Positions 32,081-40,936 of a stretch of 64,000 nt of DNA are shown piece after piece. This DNA comes from Arthrobacter_E sp044748305 (lineage in GTDB: Bacteria > Actinomycetota > Actinomycetes > Actinomycetales > Micrococcaceae). Position numbers and translations under genes: made by a program. The notes below the pieces were generated by a model that worked only from the letters and a program-made list of their open reading frames with translations, was not told where the DNA came from and made no database searches. The DNA lies in assembly GCF_044748305.1 (NCBI RefSeq), contig NZ_JBIVFT010000002.1, positions 124,001-188,000 on the forward strand. Direction: 5' to 3'. Position 1 is the stretch's first letter. Each line of letters begins with the position of its first letter.

Positions 32081-33805
32081 ATGCCGCACCCTCAGCTCCG
32101 GACAGCCGGCGCACTCAGCGCGCTCTCCCTCGCCATCGCGGGAGGCTGCCTCGCCGGCACCCTCCCCGCGCAGGCCGCATCCTCCATCGAACCGGCTCGC
32201 GTCGCGCAGTCGACGACCACTCCCATCAAGCACGTCGTGGTGATCTTCGGAGAGAACGTCTCCTTCGACCACTACTTCGCAAGCTACCCCCAAGCAGCAA
32301 ACGCCCCCGGCGAGACCGTGCAGGGAACCGGGGCTCAGGCCTCGCGCTTCACCCCGTCCCCTGCGACGCCGAAACACATCAACACCCTGGCCGCGGCGGG
32401 TCTGCTGGCCCCGAACAACCCCAACTCGGTCCAGCCGTCCCGCCTGACTCCGGGACAGGCCGTGACCTGCGATCAGGATCACGAGTACAGCGCCGAGCAG
32501 CGTGCCTTCAACAACGGTGCCATGGACAAATTCGTCGAGAACACCAGCGTGGACAACTGCAAAGCACCTCAGTACGCCGCGCCTGGCCTCACCATGGACT
32601 ACTACGACGGCAACACCGTCACGGGCCTCTGGAACTACGCGCAGCACTACTCGATGAGTGACAACAGCTTCGGCAACGAGTTCGGCCCATCCACCCCGGG
32701 TGCCCTGAATCTCGTCTCAGGGCAGACCCACGGAGTGGTCAGCATCGGCCCGTTCACCGGACAGCAGACGGGCGCTCCGGACGCCTACACGGTGAAGTCC
32801 CCCGACGCCCACGGGGTCGGCACGGTCACCGGCGATCCCGACCCGGCTTATGACGACTGCTCCGACGGCAGCCACTCCCAGAATTACGCCCTCGCTTCCA
32901 TGCAGGGGAAGAACGTCGGAGACCTGCTCTCCGCGAAGAACGTCTCCTGGGGCTGGTTCCAGGGCGGCTTCACCCCGCAGGGAAACAAGACCATCAAGGG
33001 CACCGACTACGCCCAGTGCACTTCCACACACCGCAACATCGTCGGGGCCACGCCCACCGACTACAACCCGCACCACGAACCGTTCCAGTACTACAGGTCC
33101 ACGGCCAACCCCCACCACCTGCCACCGGCCTCCCCTGCGGAGATCGGCCATGCGGGGCAGGCCAACCACCAGTACGATCTGAGCTCCTTCAACCAGGTGC
33201 TCAACACGGACAACATGCCCGCGGTCTCCTTCCTCAAAGCGGCCAACTACCAGGACGGCCACGCCGGATACTCCGACCCTGTCGACGAGCAGAAGTTCGT
33301 CGTCGACGAGGTCAACGCCATCCAGAAGTCCAAGAACTGGGACTCGACCGCCGTGGTGCTGGCCTACGACGATTCCGACGGCTGGTACGACCACGTCGCG
33401 ACCACGGTCCAGAACGCCTCGGCGGACCCGGCAAACGACGCGGCCGTATGCCTGAACGCCGCGCAGGCCGGAACTCAGGTGCTGGGCGGTTACGCGGATC
33501 GCTGCGGTCCCGGGCCGCGTCTTCCGTTGCTGGTGATCTCCCCGTACGCCAAGCGCAATTTCGTCGACCACAGCCAGACCCAGCAGTCCTCCATCCTGCG
33601 CTTCATCGAGGACAACTGGAAACTGGACCGCCTGGGCGACGGCTCCTTCGACGCACTGGCAGGCTCGCTCCGGAACATGTTCGACTTCGGGCACGCCCGG
33701 ACCGACACGCTGACCCTGAACCCGGCCACCGGAACCGTGGTCCCCGCCCGCTATTGCGCGGGGAACAACGGCCTGCACCTCGGCCAGGGCGGCGGCTGCC
33801 GCTGA
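32081..33805 (+). CDS. secreted phosphoesterase (phospholipase C/acid phosphatase family)
   Basis: A 574-residue protein with a signal peptide (about residues 1-32, ending LPAQAA) and an alkaline-phosphatase-superfamily phosphoesterase domain. Seen: HVVVIFGENVSFDHYFASYP near residue 50, the family's Glu-Asn-x-Ser-Phe-Asp-His motif; GNEFGPSTPGALNLVSG; VVLAYDDSDGWYDHV; and VISPYAKRNFVDHSQTQQSSILRFIEDNW. No C-terminal domain typical of haemolytic phospholipase C is present, so phosphatase activity is more likely. The ATG at 32081 follows AAGGA; the frame upstream back to 31337 is an open shadow of the GNAT gene. A PHO-like repeat upstream would fit phosphate scavenging. Confidence 0.88.
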   Translation: MPHPQLRTAGALSALSLAIAGGCLAGTLPAQAASSIEPARVAQSTTTPIKHVVVIFGENVSFDHYFASYPQAANAPGETVQGTGAQASRFTPSPATPKHINTLAAAGLLAPNNPNSVQPSRLTPGQAVTCDQDHEYSAEQRAFNNGAMDKFVENTSVDNCKAPQYAAPGLTMDYYDGNTVTGLWNYAQHYSMSDNSFGNEFGPSTPGALNLVSGQTHGVVSIGPFTGQQTGAPDAYTVKSPDAHGVGTVTGDPDPAYDDCSDGSHSQNYALASMQGKNVGDLLSAKNVSWGWFQGGFTPQGNKTIKGTDYAQCTSTHRNIVGATPTDYNPHHEPFQYYRSTANPHHLPPASPAEIGHAGQANHQYDLSSFNQVLNTDNMPAVSFLKAANYQDGHAGYSDPVDEQKFVVDEVNAIQKSKNWDSTAVVLAYDDSDGWYDHVATTVQNASADPANDAAVCLNAAQAGTQVLGGYADRCGPGPRLPLLVISPYAKRNFVDHSQTQQSSILRFIEDNWKLDRLGDGSFDALAGSLRNMFDFGHARTDTLTLNPATGTVVPARYCAGNNGLHLGQGGGCR

Positions 33806-33819
33806 GCGTCACCCCCGGT

Positions 33820-33865
33820 ACGACGACGGCGTGTGGCAGCGATCGCTGCCACACGCCGTCGTCGT
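33820..33865. terminator. 46-base perfect palindrome between convergent genes
   Basis: A perfect palindrome with 23-base arms (33820-33842 and 33843-33865), centred on GATC, between the phosphoesterase stop (33805) and the HdeD-like stop (33909). In RNA it would form a long stem with a minimal loop. It is a likely bidirectional terminator. Confidence 0.78.
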
Positions 33866-33908
33866 GCGCCCTTCTGATCCGGCCACCGCTTCGAACGGCG
33901 GCCGCTGC

Positions 33909-34493
33909 TCAGGCGTTGCGGATTCGGAAGGCCATGATGATCGACACGACGCCGAACACCACACCGTAGACACCCGCCACCCAGATGAGGGCCACCAGTG
34001 CCGAGGCGGGGTTCGCAACGATCATCACGGCCAGGAAAAGGCCGAAGAGGATGTTCAGGATGCCGAGCACCACCCCGGTGACACCCAGCCGGCGGTCCCC
34101 GAGTTCCAGAACGCCACGGACCACCAGTCCGATGGCCATGAACCAGAGCACCATGAGAGTGCCGAAGGCTGCTGTCGACAGCGGGAAGATCAGCGCGAGA
34201 ACACCCGCCACGATCGCTGCGATGCCGCCGGCCAACGCCCAGCCCCAGCCGGGGAAGCCCGCCCTCTTCTCGCGCATGGCGAGCCCGCAGGTGCTGAATC
34301 CGTCGAAGACGAGCCAGACACCGATGCTGACCACCACCAGCACACCGATCGCCGCACCACCGAGCCCGGGTGCGAACAGCAGCAGTAGGCCGAGAAGCAA
34401 TGCGAGGATGCCTCGGGTCAGCAGCACCGCGAAACCGATGCCGCGGATCTCCTCGCTCAGGCTCTGGAATGAGTCCCTGTCCTGCGTTGTCAT
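33909..34493 (-). CDS. HdeD-family (DUF308) membrane protein
   Basis: A 194-residue protein with six hydrophobic segments arranged as three similar hairpins, each with a Gly-rich turn (LLTRGILALLLGLLLLFAP, GWALAGGIAAIVAGVLALIFP, GVVLGILNILFGLFLAVMI), the pattern of HdeD. HdeD was named for acid resistance in E. coli; the role in actinobacteria is unknown. The ATG at 34493 is chosen because GGAGG lies five bases before it; a GTG six bases upstream would leave no spacing. Confidence 0.82.
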   Translation of the reverse strand: MTTQDRDSFQSLSEEIRGIGFAVLLTRGILALLLGLLLLFAPGLGGAAIGVLVVVSIGVWLVFDGFSTCGLAMREKRAGFPGWGWALAGGIAAIVAGVLALIFPLSTAAFGTLMVLWFMAIGLVVRGVLELGDRRLGVTGVVLGILNILFGLFLAVMIVANPASALVALIWVAGVYGVVFGVVSIIMAFRIRNA

Positions 34494-34564
34494 AGCCACC
34501 TCCGGAGTGAGCCGGACCGGCCCCTCCGGTCCGCGCTCTTCGAGTCTACGACGCTCCGTGGACC

Positions 34565-35569
34565 CTACGGGCGCTCTTCCACGGGCCCGCGTTTCAGCCG
34601 GCCGGCCACCGCGAAACAGCCCCAGACCAGGAGGAATGAGGCGACCAGCAAAAGGCCCGCCTCCCCGAGGTCGACATCCGCGAGGAATCCCGACACCGGA
34701 TCCTGCCAGCCGAGCAGTTCACGGAACAGCCCGTCGAGCGTGATGACAGCCACGAAGAGCGCCGAGACGGCTGACATCCCGGTCACCACCAGATTGAAGC
34801 GCACGCGGTGCAGTGGCCGTGCCAGAGCGCTCCGGTAGAGCGCCATCATGGCGAGACCGTTCGCGCCGTCGCACAAGGTCATGGCCGCCGAGAACGCGAA
34901 CGGCATGGCGAGCAGCGCTATCGCCGGAACGCCCGCCAGTACGGCGGAGGCCGAGGCGACCAGCAGGCCCACCGTGGTTGCGGTGTCGAAACCGAGACCG
35001 AAGAGGAATCCGACGGCGTACAGATGACGCGGCCTCCGCACGGCACGCAGCGGTGCTGCCACCATCCGGGCGGCCAGCCCCCGTGGTTCGAGCTCGGCGG
35101 CATCGACCGTCTCCCCCGCGCTGAGCCGCCGGGCCGTCCGGGCTGTCGTCAGGAAGGCACCGCTGTTCCCGAGCCCGAGCAGAAGGAGGAATCCGCCCGA
35201 CACCGCAGCGCCGATTCCTGCGAGGGCCGTGTTGGCCGGGCTTCCCTCCTCGAACAATTGGTGCATCGAGCCCACCCCCAGCACCACCAGGGAGCAGGCC
35301 AGCACCACCACCGTGCTGTGTCCCAGGCTGAAAGCCAGACCGACACCGGGGTGATAATGCCCACGGGCCGCGAAGCGGCGGCTCGAATTGTCGATCGCCG
35401 CGATGTGATCCCAGTCGTAGGAGTGCTTCACCCCGGCGAGATAGGCCACCGCGCACAAGCCGACCGCCTGAGCCGCATGTTCACCGATCGAAAGGGCCAG
35501 AAGGCCGATCGCGAGCACGTGCAGCGCCAGCACGACGACGCCCGCACGCGCACCGGGTGAGAGTCTCAT
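34565..35569 (-). CDS. NiCoT-family nickel/cobalt permease, urease locus
   Basis: A 334-residue, eight-helix transporter of the HoxN/NixA family. The metal-binding helix II signature is KHSYDWDHIAAIDN (His-x4-Asp-His type), followed by LAFSLGHSTVVVLACSLVV and GFLFGLGFDTATTVGLL, the third conserved stretch. The ATG at 35569 shares one base with the ureD stop, so it is translated as the last gene of the urease operon. It presumably supplies Ni2+ for the urease active site. An in-frame start upstream at 35608 lies inside ureD and lacks family similarity. Confidence 0.93.
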   Translation of the reverse strand: MRLSPGARAGVVVLALHVLAIGLLALSIGEHAAQAVGLCAVAYLAGVKHSYDWDHIAAIDNSSRRFAARGHYHPGVGLAFSLGHSTVVVLACSLVVLGVGSMHQLFEEGSPANTALAGIGAAVSGGFLLLLGLGNSGAFLTTARTARRLSAGETVDAAELEPRGLAARMVAAPLRAVRRPRHLYAVGFLFGLGFDTATTVGLLVASASAVLAGVPAIALLAMPFAFSAAMTLCDGANGLAMMALYRSALARPLHRVRFNLVVTGMSAVSALFVAVITLDGLFRELLGWQDPVSGFLADVDLGEAGLLLVASFLLVWGCFAVAGRLKRGPVEERP

Positions 35570-36441
35570 CAGTACTTCCTCAGATCCAAAGGCTGCTGCC
35601 CGTGCCACTGCCGGCGCATCCAGTTCAGCGCCCCCTGAAGCACGGCCTCGACCATCTGGGTGCTGCCGCCCACGCTCCGCAGCGCGAACCCCGGAACGGC
35701 CAGCAGACTGAGAGCGCTCACCGCGCCCGTCGTACCGCTCCGTCCCGTGATCCCGAGCTCCGCGCGCAGCTCCTCGACCGCCGCCGTCGTCGCCCGGGAG
35801 TCGACCACCAGCAGGGTGCCCAGGTGAGAGGCCCCGCCGAGCATGAGCGGGCCGACGCCGTCCTGCCCCGGTCTGAGCAGGAGGTTGTCCAGGACCGCCA
35901 GCCTGCCGTCCACATGGATCTCGGTGCGCAGCGAGACTTCGTCGAAAGCGAACGGCGTCCCGTCCGGCGACCAGCCATGGGTCACGGTCTCCGCCAGAGC
36001 CAGAGAGGCGGCTGAGGACATCCGGACCACGGTGTCCTGGCGATAGCTCGCGCCTTCATAGGCGATGAGCCCGTCCGGCACGGACTCCAGCCGGGCTCCG
36101 TCCTCCAGGACGAACTCCTGCCGCGCACTCACGGGTCCCTGTGGCGTGCGGTAGACCTTCGTCGCCGATTGGGTGGTCAGCTGCAAGGCGGCCCCCGCGG
36201 TCATGGATGCCGAGAGACGGTAGCTGTCACCCCCGAGATACCCGCCGCCCGGGTTGATCGCAATGACCGAAACCTGGCCCGAGGTGTCCGGATAGTGCGG
36301 GCGCAGGACCCGCAAGGCACCCGAATGCCCCTGCCGGACCACCACGGAACGGCCGGCCCGTGCCTGGACATCCAGCGTGAGTTCCCCGGTGAAGGCCTCG
36401 CCCACACCCTGCGGCACGTGCGACACCGACAGGGCCGTCAC
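35569..36441 (-). CDS. ureD: urease accessory protein UreD
   Basis: A 290-residue UreD (UreH) protein, the scaffold that binds apo-urease and recruits UreF and UreG for nickel insertion. Seen: GELTLDVQARAGRSVVVRQGHSGALRVLRPHYPD, INPGGGYLGGDSYRLSASMTAGAALQLTTQSATKVYR and HLGTLLVVDS. The GTG at 36441 overlaps the ureG stop as GTGA and gives the family-typical N-terminus; a longer frame to 36477 is rejected. Its stop touches the nickel permease start. Confidence 0.92.
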   Translation of the reverse strand: MTALSVSHVPQGVGEAFTGELTLDVQARAGRSVVVRQGHSGALRVLRPHYPDTSGQVSVIAINPGGGYLGGDSYRLSASMTAGAALQLTTQSATKVYRTPQGPVSARQEFVLEDGARLESVPDGLIAYEGASYRQDTVVRMSSAASLALAETVTHGWSPDGTPFAFDEVSLRTEIHVDGRLAVLDNLLLRPGQDGVGPLMLGGASHLGTLLVVDSRATTAAVEELRAELGITGRSGTTGAVSALSLLAVPGFALRSVGGSTQMVEAVLQGALNWMRRQWHGQQPLDLRKY

Positions 36442-37052
36442 ACCAGGTCCGTCATCAGGACGTCCCGCCGGATCCACTCCAGCACGTAGTCCAGGCCTTC
36501 ATCACTCTTGAGATTGGTGAAGCAGAACGGCTTCTGGCCGCGGAACGAGCGGGAGTCGCTTTCCATGACGGCCAGATCGGCCCCCACGTGCGGCGCCAGA
36601 TCGGTCTTGTTGATCACGAGAAGGTCTGACTTGATCATGCCCTGCCCGGCCTTGCGTGGGATCTTCTCCCCCTGTGCCACATCGATGACGTAGACGGAGA
36701 AATCCACCAGCTCCGGGCTGAACGTGGCGGACAGATTGTCTCCCCCGGACTCCACGAAGATCAGCTGAAGATCGGGGTGCCGGGCTTTCAGGTCCTCAAT
36801 GGCGGCCGTGTTCATCGAGGTGTCCTCACGGATGGCCGTATGCGGACAGCCGCCGGTCTCCACGCCCACGATCCGGTCTTCGGGCAGCACACCGTTGCGG
36901 GCCAGGATCTTCGCGTCCTCGATCGTGTAGATGTCGTTGGTGATCGCGGCCATGCTGAGCTCCCCGATGAGGGCTCTGGTGACGCGCTCCACCAGCTGGG
37001 TCTTGCCCGCTCCCACGGGACCGCCGATTCCGATGATCACGGGGTCGTTCAT
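36438..37052 (-). CDS. ureG: urease accessory GTPase UreG
   Basis: A 204-residue SIMIBI-class GTPase that delivers nickel during urease maturation. Seen: P-loop GIGGPVGAGKTQL at residues 7-19, the metal-binding CPH in VETGGCPHTAIREDTSMN, ESGGDNLSATFSPEL and the NKTD guanine motif. The ATG at 37052 follows GAGGAG and is preferred to the TTG at 37079 that would overlap the ureF stop. It overlaps ureD at its 3' end. Confidence 0.95.
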   Translation of the reverse strand: MNDPVIIGIGGPVGAGKTQLVERVTRALIGELSMAAITNDIYTIEDAKILARNGVLPEDRIVGVETGGCPHTAIREDTSMNTAAIEDLKARHPDLQLIFVESGGDNLSATFSPELVDFSVYVIDVAQGEKIPRKAGQGMIKSDLLVINKTDLAPHVGADLAVMESDSRSFRGQKPFCFTNLKSDEGLDYVLEWIRRDVLMTDLV

Positions 37053-37075
37053 GTCTTGCTCCTCTTCCGGCTGAT

Positions 37076-37816
37076 TCAACTGGCGAACATGCGGGCACGC
37101 TGATGTTCGTGCCGCATCTGATGTATTTCCAGGGCCGGCGCTGCCGCCCCGAAGTATCGCGGATCCAGCTCCCTGGACCGCTCGAGGGCGGCCGGAAGCC
37201 CTTCGCGCACGGCCGCCAGGACGCGCTGCCCGGCGAGCTGCCCGAGCGGGATGGCCCGCACCGCGTTGTACGCGAGCGAGGTCAGCGCCGCGTACAGATG
37301 GGCCTCCACGAGGGTGTCCTCGTCAAAGCCCTGCCCCGCCCCGGCGAGGGCGAAGGCGAGGACGAAGTGCCCCTGACTCCGGCCGTCCGCGAGTTGCCGG
37401 GCGTACTCTTGCACGCCCGGTGCGGGGAACGCCTGCTCGGCGATCTCGAGCAGCCTGCGTCCCATCCTCAGGCTGGCTTCCCGCAGCTGGCGCGGCAGCA
37501 GCAACGCGCCCAGCTCGGCGTCGAGCCGTTGCAGACCCTCGCTTGCAGCGCCGGCGGCCGGACCGCCGTCGTCGAGCTCCTTACTCAGGCGGCAGGCCCG
37601 ACGGACCGCGACGGCGTCGGTGAAGCTCAATTGCGTGCTCAAGTACGCCAGCAGCCAGTCACGAAGACTCGTTTCGTCCTGGACCTCCCCGGTTTCCAGA
37701 AAGGACTCCAGGCCGAAGGAATGGCTGAACGCCCCGGTCGGGAGAGCGGAGTCCGTCAGCTGCATGAGCGCCGCCAGGCCGGCGGACCGGGACCCCGCGG
37801 ACTGTGGAACGGTCAT
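37076..37816 (-). CDS. ureF: urease accessory protein UreF
   Basis: A 246-residue all-helical UreF, which with UreD and UreG forms the urease maturation complex and gates GTP hydrolysis by UreG. Seen: LMQLTDSALPTGAFSHSFGLESFLETGEV at the N-terminus and YAALTSLAYNAVRAIPLGQLAGQRVL near the C-terminus, both strongly conserved. Its ATG overlaps the end of ureE by one base (37816). Confidence 0.94.
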   Translation of the reverse strand: MTVPQSAGSRSAGLAALMQLTDSALPTGAFSHSFGLESFLETGEVQDETSLRDWLLAYLSTQLSFTDAVAVRRACRLSKELDDGGPAAGAASEGLQRLDAELGALLLPRQLREASLRMGRRLLEIAEQAFPAPGVQEYARQLADGRSQGHFVLAFALAGAGQGFDEDTLVEAHLYAALTSLAYNAVRAIPLGQLAGQRVLAAVREGLPAALERSRELDPRYFGAAAPALEIHQMRHEHQRARMFAS

Positions 37817-38289
37817 CAGTGCGTGTGCTCCGCATGCCGGAAGGGCACCGACATGATCCGGTCCTGCCGGCTGAACGGCACCCCGTGATGAATCAGGAAG
37901 TCCTCCACCGTGTGGTCGTACTGGCAGACCAGGACCTCCGCACCGTACTCGGAGTCCACTCCGAAGAACTGGGCCTGCAGATGCCGGTTGCCCAGGGAGT
38001 GTGCGGCGAACAGTGCCTCTCCCACGCTGCGAGGCGCGATCACCAGCACGTCACTGGCCTCCACGGACACGACGACGGCGTTACCGTCTTCCGCGAAGAG
38101 GACGTCACCGTCTTTCAGATCGGCCGAGCCGGCCGGGAGCCTGACGCCCAGTTCACGTCCGTGATCGCTGGTCACGCGCTGAATGCGCTTGCTGAGCTCG
38201 GCTACCGGCAGGACGACTTTCTCCAGATGGCCGGAGGCATAGGGCGTTCCGTCCTCGTGGACATTGCCCAGGATCCGGGTCACGATCAT
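37816..38289 (-). CDS. ureE: urease accessory nickel chaperone UreE
   Basis: A 157-residue UreE. The N-terminal peptide-binding domain (about 1-75) is followed by the metal-binding domain with VSVEASDVLVIAPRSVGEALFAAHSLGNRHLQAQF, where the buried His of GNRH is the conserved nickel ligand. The C-terminus has a modest His tail (RHAEHTH), far shorter than the poly-His of Klebsiella UreE. It lies 87 bp after the fused ureBC gene. Confidence 0.92.
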   Translation of the reverse strand: MIVTRILGNVHEDGTPYASGHLEKVVLPVAELSKRIQRVTSDHGRELGVRLPAGSADLKDGDVLFAEDGNAVVVSVEASDVLVIAPRSVGEALFAAHSLGNRHLQAQFFGVDSEYGAEVLVCQYDHTVEDFLIHHGVPFSRQDRIMSVPFRHAEHTH

Positions 38290-38376
38290 GCGGGCCTCCT
38301 TGTCGAGGCTCCCGTGCGGACGGGAGCGGTGTGATGGCTGGGTGATGGAGCGGACCGGCTCAGAAGAGGACAGGCA

Positions 38377-40470
38377 TCAGAACAGGAAATAGCGCTGTCC
38401 CAGGGGAACGACGTCCACGGGATCGCAGCTCAGGGCTTCGCCGTCCACCCTCACCTCGTAGGTCTGCGGATCGACCTCCAGTTGAGGGGTCTCCCCGTTG
38501 AAGGGCAGGTCCTGCTTCCGGAGCGATCTGATGCCCCGCACGGGCCGGATCACCTTCCGCAGACCGAGCTTCTCCGGAACACCGGAGTCGATGGCCGCCT
38601 GAGAGAGGAAGGTGATCGAGGACGCCTGAACGCTGCCTCCGTGGGCGCCGAAGGCCATTCGAAGAGTCTGCGGCTGCGGGGTCGGGATCGATCCGTTGGG
38701 GTCTCCCATGACCGAGTTGGCGACCGTTCCACCCTTGATGACGAGGTCCGGCTTCACACCGAAGAAGGCCGGGTCCCACAACACCAGATCGGCGAATTTG
38801 CCCACCTCCACGGAACCGACCCACTCCCCGATGCCCTGGGCGAGGGCCGGATTGATGGTGTATTTGGCCACGTAGCGCTTGATGCGGAAGTTGTCCGCCG
38901 GGCTGCCGTCGGGCGAGAGCGGGCCCCGCTGGGCCTTCATCTTGTCCGCGAGCTGCCAGGTGCGCAGGACCACCTCGCCCACCCTTCCCATGGCCTGGGA
39001 GTCGCTGGACATGATGGAGAAGACCCCCAGATCATGCAGCACGTCCTCGGCGGCGATGGTCTCGGGACGGATGCGGGAATCGGCGAAGGCGACGTCCTCC
39101 GGGATCGCCGGGCTCAGGTGGTGGCACACCATGAGCATGTCCAGGTGCTCCTCCGCAGTGTTGCGGGTGAAGGGGATCGTGGGATTGGTGGAGGCCGGGA
39201 GGACATTGGGGTGCGCCGCGATCGCGATGATGTCCGGCGCGTGGCCGCCGCCTGCACCCTCGGTGTGGAAGGTGTGGATGACCCGCCCGTCGATGGAGGC
39301 GACGGTGTCCTCCAGGAAGCCGCACTCGTTGAGGGTGTCGGTATGGATCGCGACCTGGACGTCGTATTCGTCCGCGACCGTCAGCGCGGTGTCGATCGAC
39401 GAGTGGGTGGCGCCCCAGTCCTCGTGGATCTTCAGACCGACTGCGCCGGCGCGGATCTGTTCCGCGAGCGGCTCGGTGGTGCTGGCGTGGCCCTTGCCCA
39501 GGAGCCCGATGTTCACCGGAAGATCCTCAGCGGCCTGGAGCATCCGGGCGATGTGCCAGGCGCCTGGGGTGACGGTGGTGGCCTTGGTCCCTTCGGCGGG
39601 CCCGGTCCCACCGCCGATCATGGTGGTCACACCCGAGGTCAGTGCCGTGGGGATCTGGTCCGGGGAGATGAAGTGGATATGGGTGTCGATCCCGCCCGCG
39701 GTGAGGATCTTCCGTTCCCCCGCGATGATCTCGGTGGAGGCTCCCACGACGATGTCCACACCGTCCTGGATGAGTGGGTTACCGGCCTTGCCGATCGCCT
39801 GGATGTGACCGTCGCGGAGTGCGACGTCGGCCTTGTAGACGCCCGTGTGGTCCACGATCAGGGCGTTGGTGATGACCGTGTCCGGCACGTCCTGGTCACG
39901 TGTCATGCGGCCGTTCTGCCCCATGCCGTCTCTCAGCACCTTGCCGCCGCCGAAGACGACCTCCTCGCCGTAGACGGTCAGGTCCTTCTCCACCTCCGCG
40001 AACAGCCCGGTGTCGCCGAGCCTCACGCGGTCGCCCGTGGTGGGGCCGTAGAGCTGCGCGTACTGAGTCCGTGGAATGGTCAGATTCGGTAAGGAAGTTC
40101 CGGACGCGGACGACGGCGCGTCGTCGCCCTGCGGGGCATCCAACGGACCTTCGGTCAGTCCGCGCAGTCCGTAGACCTCGCGGGAACCGCCGAGCGGAAT
40201 GAGCCGGACGGTCTTGCGGTCTCCTGGCTCGAAACGGACCGCCGTGCCGGCGGGGATGTCCAGTCGGAGACCGTGCGCGGCGTCCCGGTCGAAGTCGAGC
40301 TTGCGGTTGGTCTCGGCGAAGTGGAAATGGGAACCCACTTGCACGGGGCGGTCTCCCGTGTTCGTGACGTCGAGTTCGGTCACCGGCCGGCCGGCATTCA
40401 GGGTGATGGAACCGTCCGCGACGAGGGTCTCGCCCGGAGCGAATGAGGTGTTCTGCTCAGAGGGGATCAT
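38377..40470 (-). CDS. ureBC: fused urease beta-alpha subunit (UreB-UreC)
   Basis: A single 697-residue polypeptide joining urease beta (about residues 1-110, GETLVADGSITLNAGRPVTEL, QVGSHFHFAETNRKLDFDR, GTAVRFEPGD) to urease alpha (about 130-697). Between them is a Ser/Pro/Asp-rich linker without a stop codon or internal ribosome binding site. The alpha part has the full nickel site: HIHFISP, carbamylated Lys347 in VGLKIHEDWG, HTFHTEGAGGGHAPD, catalytic-flap MVCHHLSP and MSSDSQAMGR. It hydrolyses urea to ammonia and carbamate. AGGACAGG precedes the ATG; ureA ends 8 bp upstream. UreA remains separate. In the usual bacterial arrangement beta and alpha are separate proteins, so the fusion is unusual. 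Confidence 0.95.
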   Translation of the reverse strand: MIPSEQNTSFAPGETLVADGSITLNAGRPVTELDVTNTGDRPVQVGSHFHFAETNRKLDFDRDAAHGLRLDIPAGTAVRFEPGDRKTVRLIPLGGSREVYGLRGLTEGPLDAPQGDDAPSSASGTSLPNLTIPRTQYAQLYGPTTGDRVRLGDTGLFAEVEKDLTVYGEEVVFGGGKVLRDGMGQNGRMTRDQDVPDTVITNALIVDHTGVYKADVALRDGHIQAIGKAGNPLIQDGVDIVVGASTEIIAGERKILTAGGIDTHIHFISPDQIPTALTSGVTTMIGGGTGPAEGTKATTVTPGAWHIARMLQAAEDLPVNIGLLGKGHASTTEPLAEQIRAGAVGLKIHEDWGATHSSIDTALTVADEYDVQVAIHTDTLNECGFLEDTVASIDGRVIHTFHTEGAGGGHAPDIIAIAAHPNVLPASTNPTIPFTRNTAEEHLDMLMVCHHLSPAIPEDVAFADSRIRPETIAAEDVLHDLGVFSIMSSDSQAMGRVGEVVLRTWQLADKMKAQRGPLSPDGSPADNFRIKRYVAKYTINPALAQGIGEWVGSVEVGKFADLVLWDPAFFGVKPDLVIKGGTVANSVMGDPNGSIPTPQPQTLRMAFGAHGGSVQASSITFLSQAAIDSGVPEKLGLRKVIRPVRGIRSLRKQDLPFNGETPQLEVDPQTYEVRVDGEALSCDPVDVVPLGQRYFLF

Positions 40471-40478
40471 GGCCTGTC

Positions 40479-40781
40479 CTATCGGATCGGTTCGTGGACG
40501 GTGACGAGCTTGGTGCCGTCGGGGAACGTCGCTTCGATCTGCACATCGTGGATCATCTCGGCGACCCCGTCCATCACGTCCTCCCGGCGAAGGATCGTCG
40601 TACCCCAGGACATGAGATCGGAGACGCTGCGCCCGTCCCTGGCCCCCTCGATCAGTTCGTAGCTGAGAACCGCAACGGCCTCCGGATAGTTGAGTTTCAG
40701 CCCTCGGGCCTGGCGTCGCCGTGCCAGATCCGCGGCAACCACGATCATGAGCTTTTCCTGCTCACGGGGGGAAAGACGCAT
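40479..40781 (-). CDS. ureA: urease gamma subunit UreA
   Basis: A 100-residue UreA, the standard length: MRLSPREQEKLMIVVAADLA, GLKLNYPEAVAVLSYELIEGARDG, DLMSWGTTILRREDVMDGVAEMIHDVQIEATFPDGTKLVTVHEPI. It caps the urease core formed with the beta and alpha parts. The ATG at 40781 is chosen over the longer frame to 40877 because the family begins with M-R/K-L-x-P. It is the first gene of the ureA-ureBC-E-F-G-D-nickel permease operon; a possible nitrogen-control site lies at 40871-40912. Confidence 0.95.
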   Translation of the reverse strand: MRLSPREQEKLMIVVAADLARRRQARGLKLNYPEAVAVLSYELIEGARDGRSVSDLMSWGTTILRREDVMDGVAEMIHDVQIEATFPDGTKLVTVHEPIR

Positions 40782-40870
40782 GGGCGTTCCTGTCCTACTG
40801 GGCGCCGTCTCAGGGGCTGGCGCACTCTCTGCTGGGGATTCCGATCGTACGACTCGATGAGCCGAAAATT

Positions 40871-40912
40871 GTTTCATGGAGCAACAGAAATTTACCGTGT
40901 CCCGTTTGTGAC
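40871..40912 (-). promoter_or_regulatory. possible GlnR-type nitrogen-control site upstream of ureA
   Basis: On the minus strand GTCAC, six bases, GACAC, then eleven bases, GTTGC, five bases, GAAAC. The first pair matches the GTnAC-n6-GAAAC half-site pattern of actinobacterial GlnR with one change; the second pair is one base short in spacing. It sits about 90-130 bp upstream of ureA, a sensible place for activation under nitrogen limitation. Confidence 0.3.
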
Positions 40913-40936
40913 TGTCACGCGGCGTGCTGCACCTGA

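Noticed and set aside
38482..40092. A 536-codon frame antisense to the urease gene.
   Set aside because: Composition is Gly/Arg/Val-rich without motifs; the opposite strand encodes UreBC.
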